Source: Alopecurus myosuroides
Taxonomy: Eukaryota; Streptophyta; Magnoliopsida; Poales; Poaceae
Direction of reading: 5' to 3'
NCBI GenBank assembly: GCA_028641055.1
Contig: CM054062.1
Location: 234,372,376 to 234,436,375 of the forward strand
DNA length: 64,000 nt
Both the position numbers and the translations under genes were made by a program. The first letter of the stretch is position 1; every line of letters begins with the position of its first letter. Shown one piece after another: positions 9,878-21,185 of the stretch. The notes under the pieces were generated by a model. It searched no databases and had not been told where the DNA came from. It saw only the letters and a list, made by a program, of their open reading frames with translations.

Positions 9878-12241
9878 TCAGCGGCTGGAAGCTGAGGGAA
9901 GGCGGCGAGCCGCCTGCACGAGGTCCTGGATCACGCTGTCCAGCCGGTCTAAGTCCCGCTGTCTACAGAAAGGATGCCACTGCTGCAAGAAAGCCAAGAA
10001 TTTAAACACATAGTCAGAGGCCCGTCTCAGGAAGACGTGCTCGATAACCATCTTATTACGAATAGTCCATAAGGTCCAGGTCATCGCGACAAACAGTAAC
10101 CAGAAGAGGCGTCTCCTCCTCCCGTTACGGTTCGCCTGCGCTTCTAGGAACTCCCTAAGGTCAAGGGCCCGCCACTCGGGCCCCAGTGCCTCAGCAACGA
10201 AGCTCCATAGAAAGCGAGCTGCGGAACACGAAAATAAAATATGGGTCCCCGTCTCTGGAACCGCACATAAGGGGCAGATCCCGTCGCCGGGACCAAACCG
10301 CTTGAGGACCTCCACCCCCGAAGGGAGACGGTCACGCAGGAGCTGCCATGTGAAGATCTTAATCTTCAATGGCATAGGCGCCTTCCACAAATGGGTCGCC
10401 CAAGGAGTCGTGGGCGCTCTAAATAGGGCCCTATACGCCGAGCCCACCGAGAAGTTCCCCGAGGGGGTTAGGGACCACGATACTACGTCCGGTGTGACCC
10501 CTAAGGCCCTGGGGAGAGAGGCGATGAGAAGTTCCCACTTTGCGGCCTCCAGCGGGCCAAAAGTGCGACGGAACCCAATATTCCACTGCCCATTCAGCAA
10601 CGCCCCCGCCACCAGCATTCCAGGTTCTGAGCAGATCGCGAACAACTCCGGGAACATATGCCGGAGGGGGCGTGCACCTAGCCACGGGTCCAACCAGAAC
10701 AGGACCCCTCTTCCGTCCCCGACGGAGAAGGCGATCCCCCGGCGGATCTCATGTTTAATAGCTTGGATGGTTCGCCAAAACTGCGATCCCTCCTTCCGCT
10801 CACATCCCAGGAGTGGGCAACCCTTAAGGTATTTCGCCTTTAGAAGTTGGAGCCATAGGCCCCCCTCGTCCCGAAGGATCCGCCACACCCATTTTAGCAA
10901 CAGCGCTTTATTCATTTGGCGGGAGGCCAGAATCCCTATGCCCCCAAGCTCCTTGGGGGCGCAAATATCTGCCCATTTTACCATGTGGTATTTCTGGTGA
11001 CCCTTCGCATCCTGCCAGAAGAATCGGGATAGTTCCTTATCGAAATTGGCATGTACGCCCTCTGGAAGCATGTATAGTCCCATCATATACATAGGGAGGC
11101 TAGACAGGCAGGAGTCGATAAGGATAGTTTTGCTCCCTTTGGATGTGAATCTCCCTTGCCAGGGTTCAGATCTGGTTTTGACCCGCCCTACTAGCGGGTC
11201 CAGATCCCTGATAAGGATCCTAGAATCACGGATAGGCATTCCCAGATAGGATACTGGGAACTGCAATAGTCTACAATTAAGGTTGTCAGCAATCCGTTGT
11301 TGGTCTTCCACGGAGTAGCCGAGAACCACAACTTCACTCTTATCGAAGTTGATCTTGAGACCAGACATGGATTCAAAGCAAAGAAGTAGGAACTTTAGGT
11401 TAATGATGTCAAGTTCCGACCCCTCGACCATGATCATGGTGTCATCTGCATATTGGAGGTGGGTCACCCCTCCTCCAGGCACCAAATGTCCAACCACCCC
11501 AGAGATGTGGCCGGAGGTCTTGGCGCGCTCCAAGACCTCTGCTAGGACATCCACCGCCGCGTTAAACAGTAGGGGTGAAATGGGATCACCCTGTCGAACC
11601 CCACAAGTGGGTCTAAAATAGGGGCCGACTACCCCGTTAATATTAATGGCGGTACTCCCACTCATGACCAACTGCATAATCCAACAAATCATCCGATTAT
11701 CCACTCCCCTCCACTCCAATACCAGGCGAAGGAAGGGCCACTCCAATCGGTCATACGCCTTTTGGAAATCTAGCTTAAGAAATACGCCCTTCTGCCGGCG
11801 CGACTTTACCTCATGAACAATTTCATGGAGGGCTAGGATCCCATCATGAATGTACCGGCCTTTTAGGAAGGCGAATTGGTACGGATGAGTGAGGCGTTCC
11901 AGAATCGGAGCGAGTCTGGTGGCGCACACCTTGGAGAAGATCCGATGGATGACGTTCAGGACAGTAATCGGTCTAAATTGGCGGATGTCCGCGGCCCCCA
12001 CTATCTTGGGTATCAAGGTAACCACGCCAAAATTAAGGCGGGCCATCACCAACGTTCCAATATAGAACTCCTGGAACATCGGCATGATGACCGCCTTGAT
12101 CGTCTCCCAGAATTTCTGGAAGAAGGTCACTGGAAGGCCATCCGGCCCCGGGGCCGAGTTTGCCTTCATATCCATGACCGCGCGAGACACCTCCGCCTCC
12201 AGGAAAGGGAGGGTAAGGTCCGCGTTTTCCGCCTCCGAGAC
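9878..12241 (-). CDS. LINE ORF2, C-terminal part: reverse transcriptase and zinc-binding domain
   Basis: This is the downstream part of ORF2, in the same frame as the endonuclease part and separated from it by a single TAG at 12242-12244. Numbering from 12190 (770 residues), it holds the L1 reverse transcriptase core: NSAPGPDGLPVTFFQKFW at 11-28, DFQKAYDRLEW near 141-151, RQGDPISPLLFN near 199-210, and the catalytic YADD at 247-250. Further on is the plant LINE zinc-binding RT-associated domain (zf-RVT type), with CPLC followed by HILFSC. The protein would copy LINE RNA at a nicked target site. It ends at 9878 without an RNase H domain. RT motifs appear intact, so the nonsense codon is the visible block to function. 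Confidence 0.9.
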   Translation of the reverse strand, partial: VSEAENADLTLPFLEAEVSRAVMDMKANSAPGPDGLPVTFFQKFWETIKAVIMPMFQEFYIGTLVMARLNFGVVTLIPKIVGAADIRQFRPITVLNVIHRIFSKVCATRLAPILERLTHPYQFAFLKGRYIHDGILALHEIVHEVKSRRQKGVFLKLDFQKAYDRLEWPFLRLVLEWRGVDNRMICWIMQLVMSGSTAININGVVGPYFRPTCGVRQGDPISPLLFNAAVDVLAEVLERAKTSGHISGVVGHLVPGGGVTHLQYADDTMIMVEGSELDIINLKFLLLCFESMSGLKINFDKSEVVVLGYSVEDQQRIADNLNCRLLQFPVSYLGMPIRDSRILIRDLDPLVGRVKTRSEPWQGRFTSKGSKTILIDSCLSSLPMYMMGLYMLPEGVHANFDKELSRFFWQDAKGHQKYHMVKWADICAPKELGGIGILASRQMNKALLLKWVWRILRDEGGLWLQLLKAKYLKGCPLLGCERKEGSQFWRTIQAIKHEIRRGIAFSVGDGRGVLFWLDPWLGARPLRHMFPELFAICSEPGMLVAGALLNGQWNIGFRRTFGPLEAAKWELLIASLPRALGVTPDVVSWSLTPSGNFSVGSAYRALFRAPTTPWATHLWKAPMPLKIKIFTWQLLRDRLPSGVEVLKRFGPGDGICPLCAVPETGTHILFSCSAARFLWSFVAEALGPEWRALDLREFLEAQANRNGRRRRLFWLLFVAMTWTLWTIRNKMVIEHVFLRRASDYVFKFLAFLQQWHPFCRQRDLDRLDSVIQDLVQAARRLPSASSR

Positions 12242-13543
12242 CTATGCCCCAGCCGGCCACAGGTCCTGGACTAGCGAAATCCCCGAGCGTGGACCCGCTG
12301 TAAATAGCTCCTTATAGAAGGAGTAAATATGGGTGGAAATCTCTCTTGGCTCCTCCAAGAGCCGATCGTCCTCCCATAGGCAAGGAATAGAGCATTTCCT
12401 GCGCCGCCCATTAGCAATCGCGTGAAAATATGCTGTATTAGCCTCGCCCCTAAGGGTCCAGTTCTGGCGACTCCGCTGTCGCCAGAAGACCTCTTCGCCC
12501 TTGTATATCTCCATAAGGGAGTCCTCGAGGGCATACCGCTGGAGCCACTCCTCCGCGGTAAGTCCTACCGAGTCCGAGGTGCGATCGAGGGACTGGATTT
12601 CTTCTAGTAACGTAGCTTTCCTCCTCTTTACCTCCGCACCAAGGTTAGCCCCCCAACCCCTCATGAATTTGCGGGACATCTGAGCGCAGTGATGCCAAGC
12701 GTCCACCGCATTAAACATGCGAGGTGGGTTAGCCATAGCCTCCATCCATCGATTCTGAACCGCCTCCATAAAACCCGGCTTCTCAAGCCAAAAGTTTTCA
12801 AAGTGGAAGCGGTTCAGTTTCGGCGGAATAGTGCCGCCAGACGAAAGCAATAGAGGTGTGTGGTCTGAGCCAATCCTAGTGAGTGCCCGTAAGGAACACA
12901 GGGGGAACTCTAACTCCCAGTCCACCGATACAAGAACCCGATCCAGCACACTCCGGATCGGGTCAGCCCGGTTGTTAGTCCAGGTGTATCTCGCCCCTAC
13001 CCGCCTAATTTCCTTAAGGGCAAGGTCGGCGATGTAGTCATTGAACATATCGATCCGTCGATGATCCACATTAGCTGAACTCTTGTCATCCGGGGACCTA
13101 ATGAGGTTAAAGTCCCCGACAATAACTAACGGAGTAGGGCATCTCTCTACCTTGCCGCGTAACTCGGCAAGGAAGGACGACGATCTGCCGTGGTCCGCGG
13201 GACCATAGACTATAATCACCTCCCATTGAAGGGAGGTGTGTCTATGGGTGAGTAGCATACTCACGAACAATTCCCCGCGGTCCATGTCTTCCACCTCAAA
13301 AGTATCCTCCTTTGCTCCAAGAAGGATCCCGCCTGAGTGCCTCGTAGCCGGCAGCCATTGCCAGGCAAATTTGAAAGGGCTAAGGCGCTGTAACTCGTGG
13401 ATAGAAAAGTCTTGTCGAATCGTTTCCTGAATCCCCACAATATCGACCTCTTCCCGTCGCATATATTCGCTAAGCTGTTTCGAGGAGCCCTCCCTTCCAA
13501 ACCCCCGCATGTTCCAAATGAATGATCGAATTGGGACATTCAT
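12242..13543 (-). pseudogene. LINE ORF2, N-terminal part: apurinic-like endonuclease, ends at a premature TAG
   Basis: The first 433 residues of ORF2 form an exonuclease-endonuclease-phosphatase domain that nicks target DNA for priming. Expected active-site positions are present: Asn11 in WNMRG, Glu40 in IQE, Tyr113 in VYGP, Asp144 and Asn146 in GDFN, and Ser226-Asp227-His228. The ATG at 13543-13541 is supported by the domain beginning a few residues later. It overlaps the TGA of the small upstream ORF as ATGA. The frame stops at a TAG (12242-12244). The same frame continues without shift into the RT part, so one point change separates this copy from an open reading frame of about 1220 codons. 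Confidence 0.9.
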
Positions 13544-13630
13544 TGGGAAACACTAGCGGGGGGCGTCCCCTTACGGGGGACAGAGCGGGCCCTACCAGAG
13601 GTCGAGGGCCGAGACGCTGCCTTTGGGACC
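13544..13630 (-). CDS. LINE small ORF, 3' part (after the Tat#1 insertion)
   Basis: This is the second half of a short ORF between LINE ORF1 and ORF2, split by Tat#1 at the GGACC target. The half is basic and Ser/Pro-rich (RPSTSGRARSVPRKG). It ends in a TGA at 13542-13540, which overlaps the ORF2 ATG by two bases (ATGA). Its 5' half is at 26198-26303. Whether it is translated is unknown. The ATGA arrangement would suit termination-reinitiation for ORF2. Confidence 0.45.
13626..13630 (+). repeat. Target-site duplication of Tat#1, left copy (GGACC)
   Basis: GGACC immediately before the left LTR is repeated at 26198-26202 immediately after the right LTR. A perfect 5-bp duplication is the normal product of Ty3/Gypsy integrase. 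Confidence 0.95.
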
Positions 13631-14116
13631 TGTCATGGGATAATCACGGCAGACGTTACCGGGGGTAACTTACATTGGGGCAAATCGACTCTGGTGTTTG
13701 GGAGAGGGTTTAGCTCAAGGGAAACCATGGTGATATGCGATCTGGTAGCCGGCAATCAAGTCGCCGAGTCTACAATCTAAATATATTAGCTCGATACTGG
13801 CTTACAATGGATACTCGAAATCTCTCGATCTGGCGATCGTGTTCTTGCTCACGTAAAAGCTTGTCTAACCCTAACCTAGGGACCGGCTTATATAACATCC
13901 GGACCCCCTGGCCTACTCTCCAAGGCTCACTCTGAATCCTACCCGGACGCTACTTACAAACCCTAGACTTCCATACCGGAACCCACAATCCGGGTTACGA
14001 GGCCTATGCTCCTGGACCTTCTAGAAGCTCCTTTACCCTAAGCCGGGTCTTGCGCTGCGTCCTTTGGGCCGAGTTACTCCTTGGCGTTAGCCTACCGGGT
14101 TATCATCCCTCCATCA
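13631..14116 (-). repeat. Tat#1 3' LTR
   Basis: This matches the right LTR almost base for base from TGTCATGGGATAATC to CATCCCTCCATCA. On the element strand it begins TGATGGAGGG and ends CATGACA. A TATA box for gag-pol transcripts is at 13888-13895 (TTATATAA). Immediately to the right is a purine-rich tract on the element strand (TTCTGGGGACTAC, plus 14117-14129), which fits the polypurine tract. Confidence 0.95.
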
Positions 14117-14503
14117 GTAGTCCCCAGAATAGCTTGGGCTTCACGGGATCCTCCTTGAAGCGTACGCTATTCCTTGCAAAAATAATAAACATACAAATTC
14201 ATAGAGGCCGGGTTAGGTTGCTTTAATAAACAGCTAGGCCTAACTCTAATGGTGGTCCATATAGTAACCCGGTTTCTCTAAGTCCATCTTTAACTTTCCG
14301 GTTCAATGCCCTGGCGAAGATGCCAAAGATCCGGCTTACTTCACTCGTTAATTGATCCGAATATCACGGAAGAGATTCCCTTCTTATCTTGCCCGGATAT
14401 TGCTCTCGGGCACTTAACGCATATCCCCAAAATCTCGGACGGGTATCCCTTATCCCGAAAATTTTGGTTCCCGCCCGTGGGCCTAGGTTTCCCCACCCGT
14501 ACC

Positions 14504-14511
14504 TATATATA
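14504..14511 (+). promoter_or_regulatory. TATA box of the Tat#1 antisense gene
   Basis: TATATATA-type box (CCTATATATAGG) on the plus strand, 388 bp from the LTR edge. It precedes a GC-rich leader and the first donor site of the antisense gene. Equivalent boxes sit 383 and 394 bp from the LTR edge in Tat#2 and Tat#3. Confidence 0.7.
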
Positions 14512-14534
14512 GGCACCTAGGGGGTGACCTAACC

Positions 14535-15259
14535 CCAACGGTCCATTGCTCCCATTTCCTTCCTCCCCACCAGCGCATCCCCCTTCGAGCACACAGAGCA
14601 CCGCCACAGAGATCTCACGCGCGTCGCCGGAGCAAAGCCGCCGCCGTCCGCGTTCATCCGCAGTTCACCCCGCGCCGCCGCCAAACTCCGCCGCCGCACC
14701 TCCAAGCTGCCCGCTGGGAATCGCACGGGGGCACCACGACTGCGTCATCTGCCGCCGTCGCGTCCTTCTCCAATCCACGCCGGTAAGATCCATGTTCCCC
14801 TTGATTCAACCTTGTAATTTCTCTATTTGGACCTAGATTGGATCTTGGTCCTCCGCGGGCCATTTCTTGCTCCCCGCCGGTTTAGGTCGTATGTACCCAT
14901 GCTAGCCGGTCCAAATGCGCAATAGACAACCACACATAAATCCCCTATTGCTCCTAGTCATCAATTTCTCCGCGAAATCGATAGTGAAATTTCTAATCTA
15001 GATCCAGTCCGCCCAAATTTTCCGCGGCTGACATTGATACCCGGGAAATCCTCTTCTTCCGGTTCTTTTTACCTGTACTAGATACTTAGGCAATCAACCT
15101 TCTTTCACAAATGCTTGCCAATACGTAAATATCCCATAGCTTCTGTACTGATACTCGATACCCGGATAGTTCATAATTCTCATATTGTTTATCAATACTC
15201 GGAGAATCCATGATTTCCGAGTCTCATGCTTTGTGCCCCTTTGTCCTGTACCTTTGCAG
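14535..15259 (+). other. 5'-UTR exon and leader intron of the Tat#1 antisense gene
   Basis: About 25-30 bases downstream of the TATA box a GC-rich leader begins (approximate). It ends at a strong donor (CGCCG|GTAAGATCC, intron from 14783). The matching acceptor is TGTACCTTTGCAG| at 15259, ten bases before the start codon. The intron is AT-richer than its flanks, as expected in grasses. A transcript read would settle the boundaries. Confidence 0.6.
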
Positions 15260-15268
15260 ACTGAATCA

Positions 15269-18200
15269 ATGGCTCCCAAGACCAAAGGGAAACAGTCGGC
15301 TAAACCAAGGATGACCCAATCAATATCCGCCAACTGGGCGCGATCCACGGTAACCAAGGCCAAGCTGGAGGAGCTGGCCGAGTTGGGCGTTCTCCCCCCA
15401 CAGGAGGAGATCCACTGGAGGGTGCCGGGTGATGAGACCCGGCCTTCCCCTAACCCGGACGAGGTAATATGCTTCGTCGAACATGTGATCCGGGGGTTTC
15501 GCCCCCCGGGTCACTCTTTCATTCGTGAAGTCCTCCGCCATTATGGCCTCCGGGTGTTCGACATAGGGCCTAACTCTATGTTGAACATTACCCACTTCAT
15601 AGTCCTGTGCGAGTCTTATTTGTGCATTCCGCCAAATTTGGCTCTTTTCATAGAACTTTTCCAGTGCAAACCTTGCCGCGAAAGCGGTGACGGGGCGCTC
15701 CTGGCTTGCGGCGGGGTTTCTATCCAGCGCCGCAAGAACTCTCCCATGCCGACTCTCACTCTTAATTCTCATGTCAAGCATTGGCAACTTTCTTTTTTCT
15801 ACTGCCGAGACACCTCCCCACCCGGCGAGAGGAAACTGCCGGGTTACTCGGAGGGTCTCTTAGATCTCTCCGACACCTTCAATGCTTTCCCCTCTGAGTC
15901 GGATAGGGAAGCAATCCAGCCCTTCCTCTCAAAAATAGCCGTCCTCTCTGCCCAAGGTCTCCTTGGGCTCAATTTGGTTAAGACATGGGTGGACTTCCGG
16001 ATCCAGCCCAACTCCATTCGCACCAAGCTGATGTGCGACTACTCGGGGCACGTCACGGACGCGCTCCGATATTCCTCTAAGAATTATCCAGCTAGCGATA
16101 CCAACAAGACCATCAAGAGTTTCTTGACGGAAAAGTTGGAGGTGATCAAGAACATCGCCGGGTTAGCGCCCCGGGATAACCCGGCTCCAGCGGTAAAACC
16201 CGATACTTATACACTTATCCTCACACTTTGACTTGATACAACCACTAACTCTCATTTTTATGCTTTTATCTCAGGCCGACAACGTCTTTTGGAATGTTGA
16301 GACCTCCCCTTCCTCCGGAGACCCGGAAGAAGATGAAGAGCCGGCTGATAACGATGAAGGTATTATCCGGGTATTCGATCGACTCCACTTATACCATTCC
16401 TCTTTCACATATCTCACTTTTTCCGACTGTACATTCCGGGCTTTCAGGGTTGGAGGGTAAGGATGATAAAGACGAGGAGGACCCGGAGGCCACCGAGTCC
16501 GATCAAAGCGAAGCTGAACAAGAAGTAACAGTTGGGGCCAAGAGGAAGACCAGAGGGGTAGTATCCAAGGTTCCCTACTCCTTCATGTCCTCCGAATCTT
16601 ATTCTTTTGCTAACATGTGTAAACTTAACCAACGACTATCCAACTCATCACACTTGAAGGACCCTCTTCCGGCCAAGCGCAGGGTGACCCGGAGTTCCCC
16701 GGGTGACGATCCCCTCAATCCGGGCATCTCCAGATCCCCAGTTCGCCGTGCCGGTACCCCTCCACCTCAGCCTTCCAACTCACCTCAACGTCACCCTTCC
16801 CCCAACCATCCGTTAGCCGGACAGTTCCGGGTCCCTCTATCGGGTCCTGTGACTGCTTCATCCACGTCCAGCACCTCGCTTCTGGCGGATTTCGTGGTGA
16901 ATGCCGGGTAAGTCATACTCTTGGCTAAGTAATACTCTAATCCTTTTGATAACCTTTAATTTTCATTGCTGATTTCTTTTCTTTCCTTTCCTTAGGGCCC
17001 AGGTCACGCTTAGTGACCCGGATATTATGGATACGGACAACCGGGAGACGGAGGAGCCGACTGACGATATAGACGCCGCGACTGGCGGTGATGCTGAAAA
17101 CAACCAGGAGCAAGACCCCTTGGCTGACCCGGCTCGGCAGGAAGCCGGGTCTCCCAAACCCTTTGAAGAGGCTGAGGATGACGAGGTCGAGATCCTGGAC
17201 ACGAAGATGGGCTCTCCCAATCCGGACACCCAGACGGTCCGGGTCTCGACCCCAAAGTCGGAGAAGGTTCGCCCGCCGAGTGATCAAGCTGCCTGCTCTT
17301 CCGGTGTCAGGCCCGAAGACATGACTTTCTCCCAGATGCTTGATGCCCTGCACACCTTGAGGGCCGATGAAGAAAATATCCTGGAGGCTTTGATAGCCAA
17401 ACATGAGGTAAATCCGAGTAACATTATCTGTATCCTTGTCCAGTCCCCAAGTTCCAAGTGAACTTATTGATAATTTGCTTGGAACTTCGTAGTATATCTG
17501 ACTAATCCTTCCTTGTGTCTCCACGCAGGCCTTCGTGACCCAGTCTAAGAAAGCATTAGCAAAGGCCACCAAGCTAGCTGAGAAAGAGGCGACTCTGCGT
17601 GAGTCGGCTGAAGCTGAATCTAGAAGGAGCGGGAAGATCACAAGGAAATATAGGAGGAGGGCTCATGCAGCAGAAGATGAACTGACCAAGCTTTCCGTTC
17701 AAATTGCCGATACATATCGTGCTTTGACTGGTACGATTCCTAACTTGATAATTATAACCCGGATTCTCATTCTGATAAATAGTCGGATTTTCCTTAGTTG
17801 CTGCTTTTCCCTATTTTCTGCAGGTCCGGATGAGGTAATCCCGGACGAAGATGATATCACCAAGCTAAAAACCATCAAGAGCACTATCCGGCAGCTGTGC
17901 GCCGGAACCAAATGGATCCTTCAGGAGCTGAAGTGGCCGGGTTTCGGGCATGGCAACCTGAAGATGCTGCTGGACGCTTGCTCCACTGTCCCCGAGTGGA
18001 TTGGGCACTGGAAACGCTCGTCCTGCCGGGTTGGAGTAACCCGGGGGCTTGCGCTGGCTAAGGCGTATTTTCCCAAACTCGAGCCGGCCAAGCTTATAGG
18101 CGGGTTTCCTGAGTTTAACCACGACGGGTCCAAGTTCTCAGTAAAGAATTTCAAGGCCATCCAGAAGGATATCCGTCACCCGGCCAGCATAATTGCCGAT

Positions 18201-18521
18201 GGTTTGGACCTTAGTGTCATTATTCCAGCATATGATTCTGATGACAAGGCTATCAAGTCGGATCTTCCCAAGCCATACGATATGCTGGCCCGATGGAAGG
18301 CGGAGGCTGCCCAGTTGAGGGAGGAGGCCGCGAAGAAGAAGGCTGAGGCCGATTCTGCGCCTGCTACCTCCACGCCAGTCGTCCCTCCTCCCGCACGGGC
18401 CGGCACTACTACTGATCCGGGTGCTGCTGCTACCAAGAGTGCTGAAGAGCAAGTCAGGGGACAGGACCCGGCTGGCAAGGGCAAGGAGAAGATGGATGCC
18501 TCAGCCCAAGATGCCGGGTGA
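15269..18521 (+). CDS. Tat#1 antisense gene (gypsy-type 'transposase_28'-like protein), seven coding exons
   Basis: On the strand opposite gag-pol. Proposed coding exons: 15269-16192, 16275-16359, 16448-16557, 16660-16907, 16996-17407, 17529-17730 and 17824-18521. All introns are GT-AG, phases agree, and the total of 2679 nt gives 892 residues and a TGA with no internal stop. Exon 1 holds the domain known as the putative gypsy-type transposon domain (PF04195-like): WRVPGDE, then CFVEHVIRGF, FIREVLRHYGL, and FIVLCESYLCI. Acidic, low-complexity middle exons follow. Exon 6 is a charged helix likely to form a coiled coil (KLAEKEATLRESAEAE). The last exon has a conserved-looking block (RGLALAKAYFPKLEPAKL) and an Ala/Lys-rich tail. 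Function is unknown; despite the domain name no catalytic residues are recognisable. Start ATG 15269 lies just after the leader acceptor. Homologues occur in Tat#2 and Tat#3. The gene is intact while the element's own pol is broken. Confidence 0.85.
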
Positions 18522-19646
18522 TATTTGCTATCCACTGTCATAAAATACGTCATTCGGCCAATGGGACTTTTAAACAATTATTTTTTGATGGTGCGCCTGT
18601 GCATCTTTGATACTACTATCATGGTTTGTAATACATTTTGAAACTTAATAGCTTTCGTGGCTCTTTTGGACTTTAGATGAATTTAATATCTATCTGCCTT
18701 TGAGCTTATTTACTCTTGATATTCCGACTTACTTTATGGTTCCTTTTGTGAGACTCGGTTTCCGGGTCTCGTGGGTTTTGACAGGTGGACTTTTCTCTAA
18801 GTCCCCAAGACTCGGATTTTTGGGTTTTTGAGCTTAATAGCTAGATAATTTGTTTCTTTTTTCAAAATCCCCAGTCCCCAAGGCCCGAACTTCTGAGTCT
18901 AGGGTGTTAGGTCTTTCAAATAGAACAAATTGTCTTTGCTAAAGCCCAAAACCTAGAGCCGTTTCACATAGGTTTTGAAGTTATGCTTAATAAACTGTGA
19001 GTTTCCGGTTATTAACCCTGTACTCTGCATAACTTGTGGTTCAGATGACCCTTTTGGCTCTCTTGTACTGTAAGCCGGCTTTCGCGTGGATAATCATGTT
19101 GCTACATCTATACAAAAACAGGGTCAGGCAAGTCGGATTGGGCATCATGACTGATTGTGATCATATGCGAGCAAATCATGCCACTTTGGTGCGAGTCACA
19201 TCGAGCTTGAGTAAGAAAAGTCAAGAAAGTTTGGCTCCTTTGTCCGGTTATAAGCTTGCAGCCGTACTCGGTTGCGAGTAATCGGCCCTTATAACTCATA
19301 GGCATCATGGCCGGGTCTTTGAGTTTGTAACTGTGCTATTCAAGCAATCAGCCCCCATGACCTAAATATACGCAAACTGCTAAAGAAGCTAATGTACTAA
19401 AAAAACAGTAAACAATACTTACCTGGAAGAAAGATAAAAAACATAACAGAAAAAATCGATAAAAACACAAGAAGAGGGAATAATATATTGTTTAACCATC
19501 TCTTTATTGATATGAGAAAAGTTAGGTCAGCAAGCCGCCTCATTAAAAACCCTCCAGTCCCCTTAGGTACCCTGGATAGGAAAAGAGTGCGTCTGAAACC
19601 TGCTGCCTGTTACATCGTGTAATTCCACTTGTAAATCTAGCCCGTA
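18522..19646. other. Convergent spacer between antisense gene and pol in Tat#1
   Basis: 1.1 kb without a supported gene. The antisense gene ends on its left side and pol on its right, so both transcripts must terminate in or cross this spacer. It contains the block GATTAAAAACC-type/CCAGTCCCC/AGGTACCCTGG at 19535-19590, which is also found as a relic at 8072-8167. Confidence 0.6.
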
Positions 19647-21185
19647 CTAGGTATAGTAGGGACGTAGCTGAGCCACGTTCCATGGTCTTTCTTTCTCTTG
19701 CATAGATGAAGTGGTATGAGCGGTGTCACTAGCCGTAGCCGACTCTTCCCTTGCATCTATCAAGTAATATGATCCATTGTGCAGATTCCGGCTTATGATG
19801 AACGGTCCTTCCCATGGCGGTGATAACTTGTGTTTTCCTTCTTTTGATTGTACCAGGCGTAGAACCAGGTCTCCTTCCTGGAAGACCCGGGTTTTCACGC
19901 GCCGGCTATGATATCTCCGCAAATCCTGCTGATATATGGCTGATCTCTCCAGAGCTTGTTCCCTTTCTTCTTCTAACATATCCACGGCGTCTTGCCGGGT
20001 CTTCTCGTTCTCTACCTCGACATAAGCCGATACTCGAGGCGAATCATGAATAATATCACTCGGCAATACCGCCTCTGCACCATAAACCATAAAAAACGGT
20101 GTCATCTTGGTAGATCTGTTAGGTGTGGTGTTGATACCCCAAACCAGTGAGGGTAACTCCTCATTGATGATAGAATATCCTTTTGCTCGCCTCAGAATTT
20201 GTCTTGCTAATACCTCCTGCTGTGGTAACTCGCCCCGTGATAGGTAGGCCAGGAACGGCTCTGTCCACTCGGGAACAGCCCGTACTGTGGCCACGAGCTC
20301 CAAATCCGGGTCTTGATTTGCCAGTTCTTCCTCAGACTTGGTTTTAACTGATGGTCGCCATAGCTCATCTAGGAAAACATTAGGTGGAACCGGCTCTCTG
20401 CACGAGCCGAGTCTGGCGAGTGCGTCTGCTGCCTCGTTTTTTCTTCTGTCTATGTGCTCCACCTCATATCCGGAAAAACATCCGGCAACCGTGTCCACCT
20501 CTCTGCGGTATGCTGCCATAGTTGCATATTTGCTATCCCAAGTTCCTGAGACCTGCTGTACCACAAGGTCCGAATCTCCAAAGCATCGTATCCTCTTAAT
20601 GTTCATCTCCTTGGCTACCTTTAAGCCATGCAATAGGGCCTCATACTCGGCCACGTTATTGGAACAATCAAAAGGAATCTGCAATACGTAACTTAACTTG
20701 TCTCCTTTGGGTGATGTTAGCACCACTCCAGCTCCTGATCCCTCGTACTGCTTGGAACCATCAAAGTGCATTATCCAAGACTCGGAATTTGGAGCCATGG
20801 TGGGCATGCCTGTGTGAGTCCAATCGTTAATGAAATCAACTAGAGCTTGAGATTTGATTGCTGACCTGGGCTCGTAGTTGATGTGGTAATCTCCCATCTC
20901 GATCGCCCACTTGGCTATTCTACCCGTAGCATCCGAGTTTCTGATGATATCCGACATTGGTATAGAGCTAACCACTATTATGGGGTGTTCCTGAAAATAC
21001 GGCTTCAGTTTCCGGCTGGCCATGAACACCCCGAAAACCAGCTTTTGCCACTGTGGGTAGCGCTGTTTTGCCTCTGATAATACCTCGCTGACGTAATAAA
21101 CCGGCCTCTGGACCGGGTGATCTTTCCCATCCTCCTTGCACTCAACGACGACCAATGCGCTAACCGCCCGGGGCCCTGCTGCAAC
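19647..21185 (-). pseudogene. Tat#1 pol, distal part: RNase H, archaeal-type RNase H, integrase lacking its core
   Basis: Begins just after the TAA at 21186-21188 and stays in the same frame. The first part completes the Ty3 RNase H (RPVYYVSEVLSEAKQRYPQW). The second is an archaeal-type RNase H with acidic positions in HFDGSKQ, NVAEYEALLHGL, GDSDLVV and ADALARLG. From about 20160 the frame jumps from RRAKGYSIINEE directly to LPSLVWGINTTPNRSTKM, the segment after the catalytic core. The HHCC zinc finger and all DDE residues are therefore absent. About 230 codons are missing compared with Tat#2 in this window. The C-terminal part of integrase continues normally to 19647. The deletion keeps the frame. 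Confidence 0.9.

Noticed and set aside
10302..11000. Long plus-strand frame of 232 codons
   Set aside because: It is antisense to LINE ORF2 (RT and zinc-binding region), has no family resemblance, and is explained by codon bias on the other strand.
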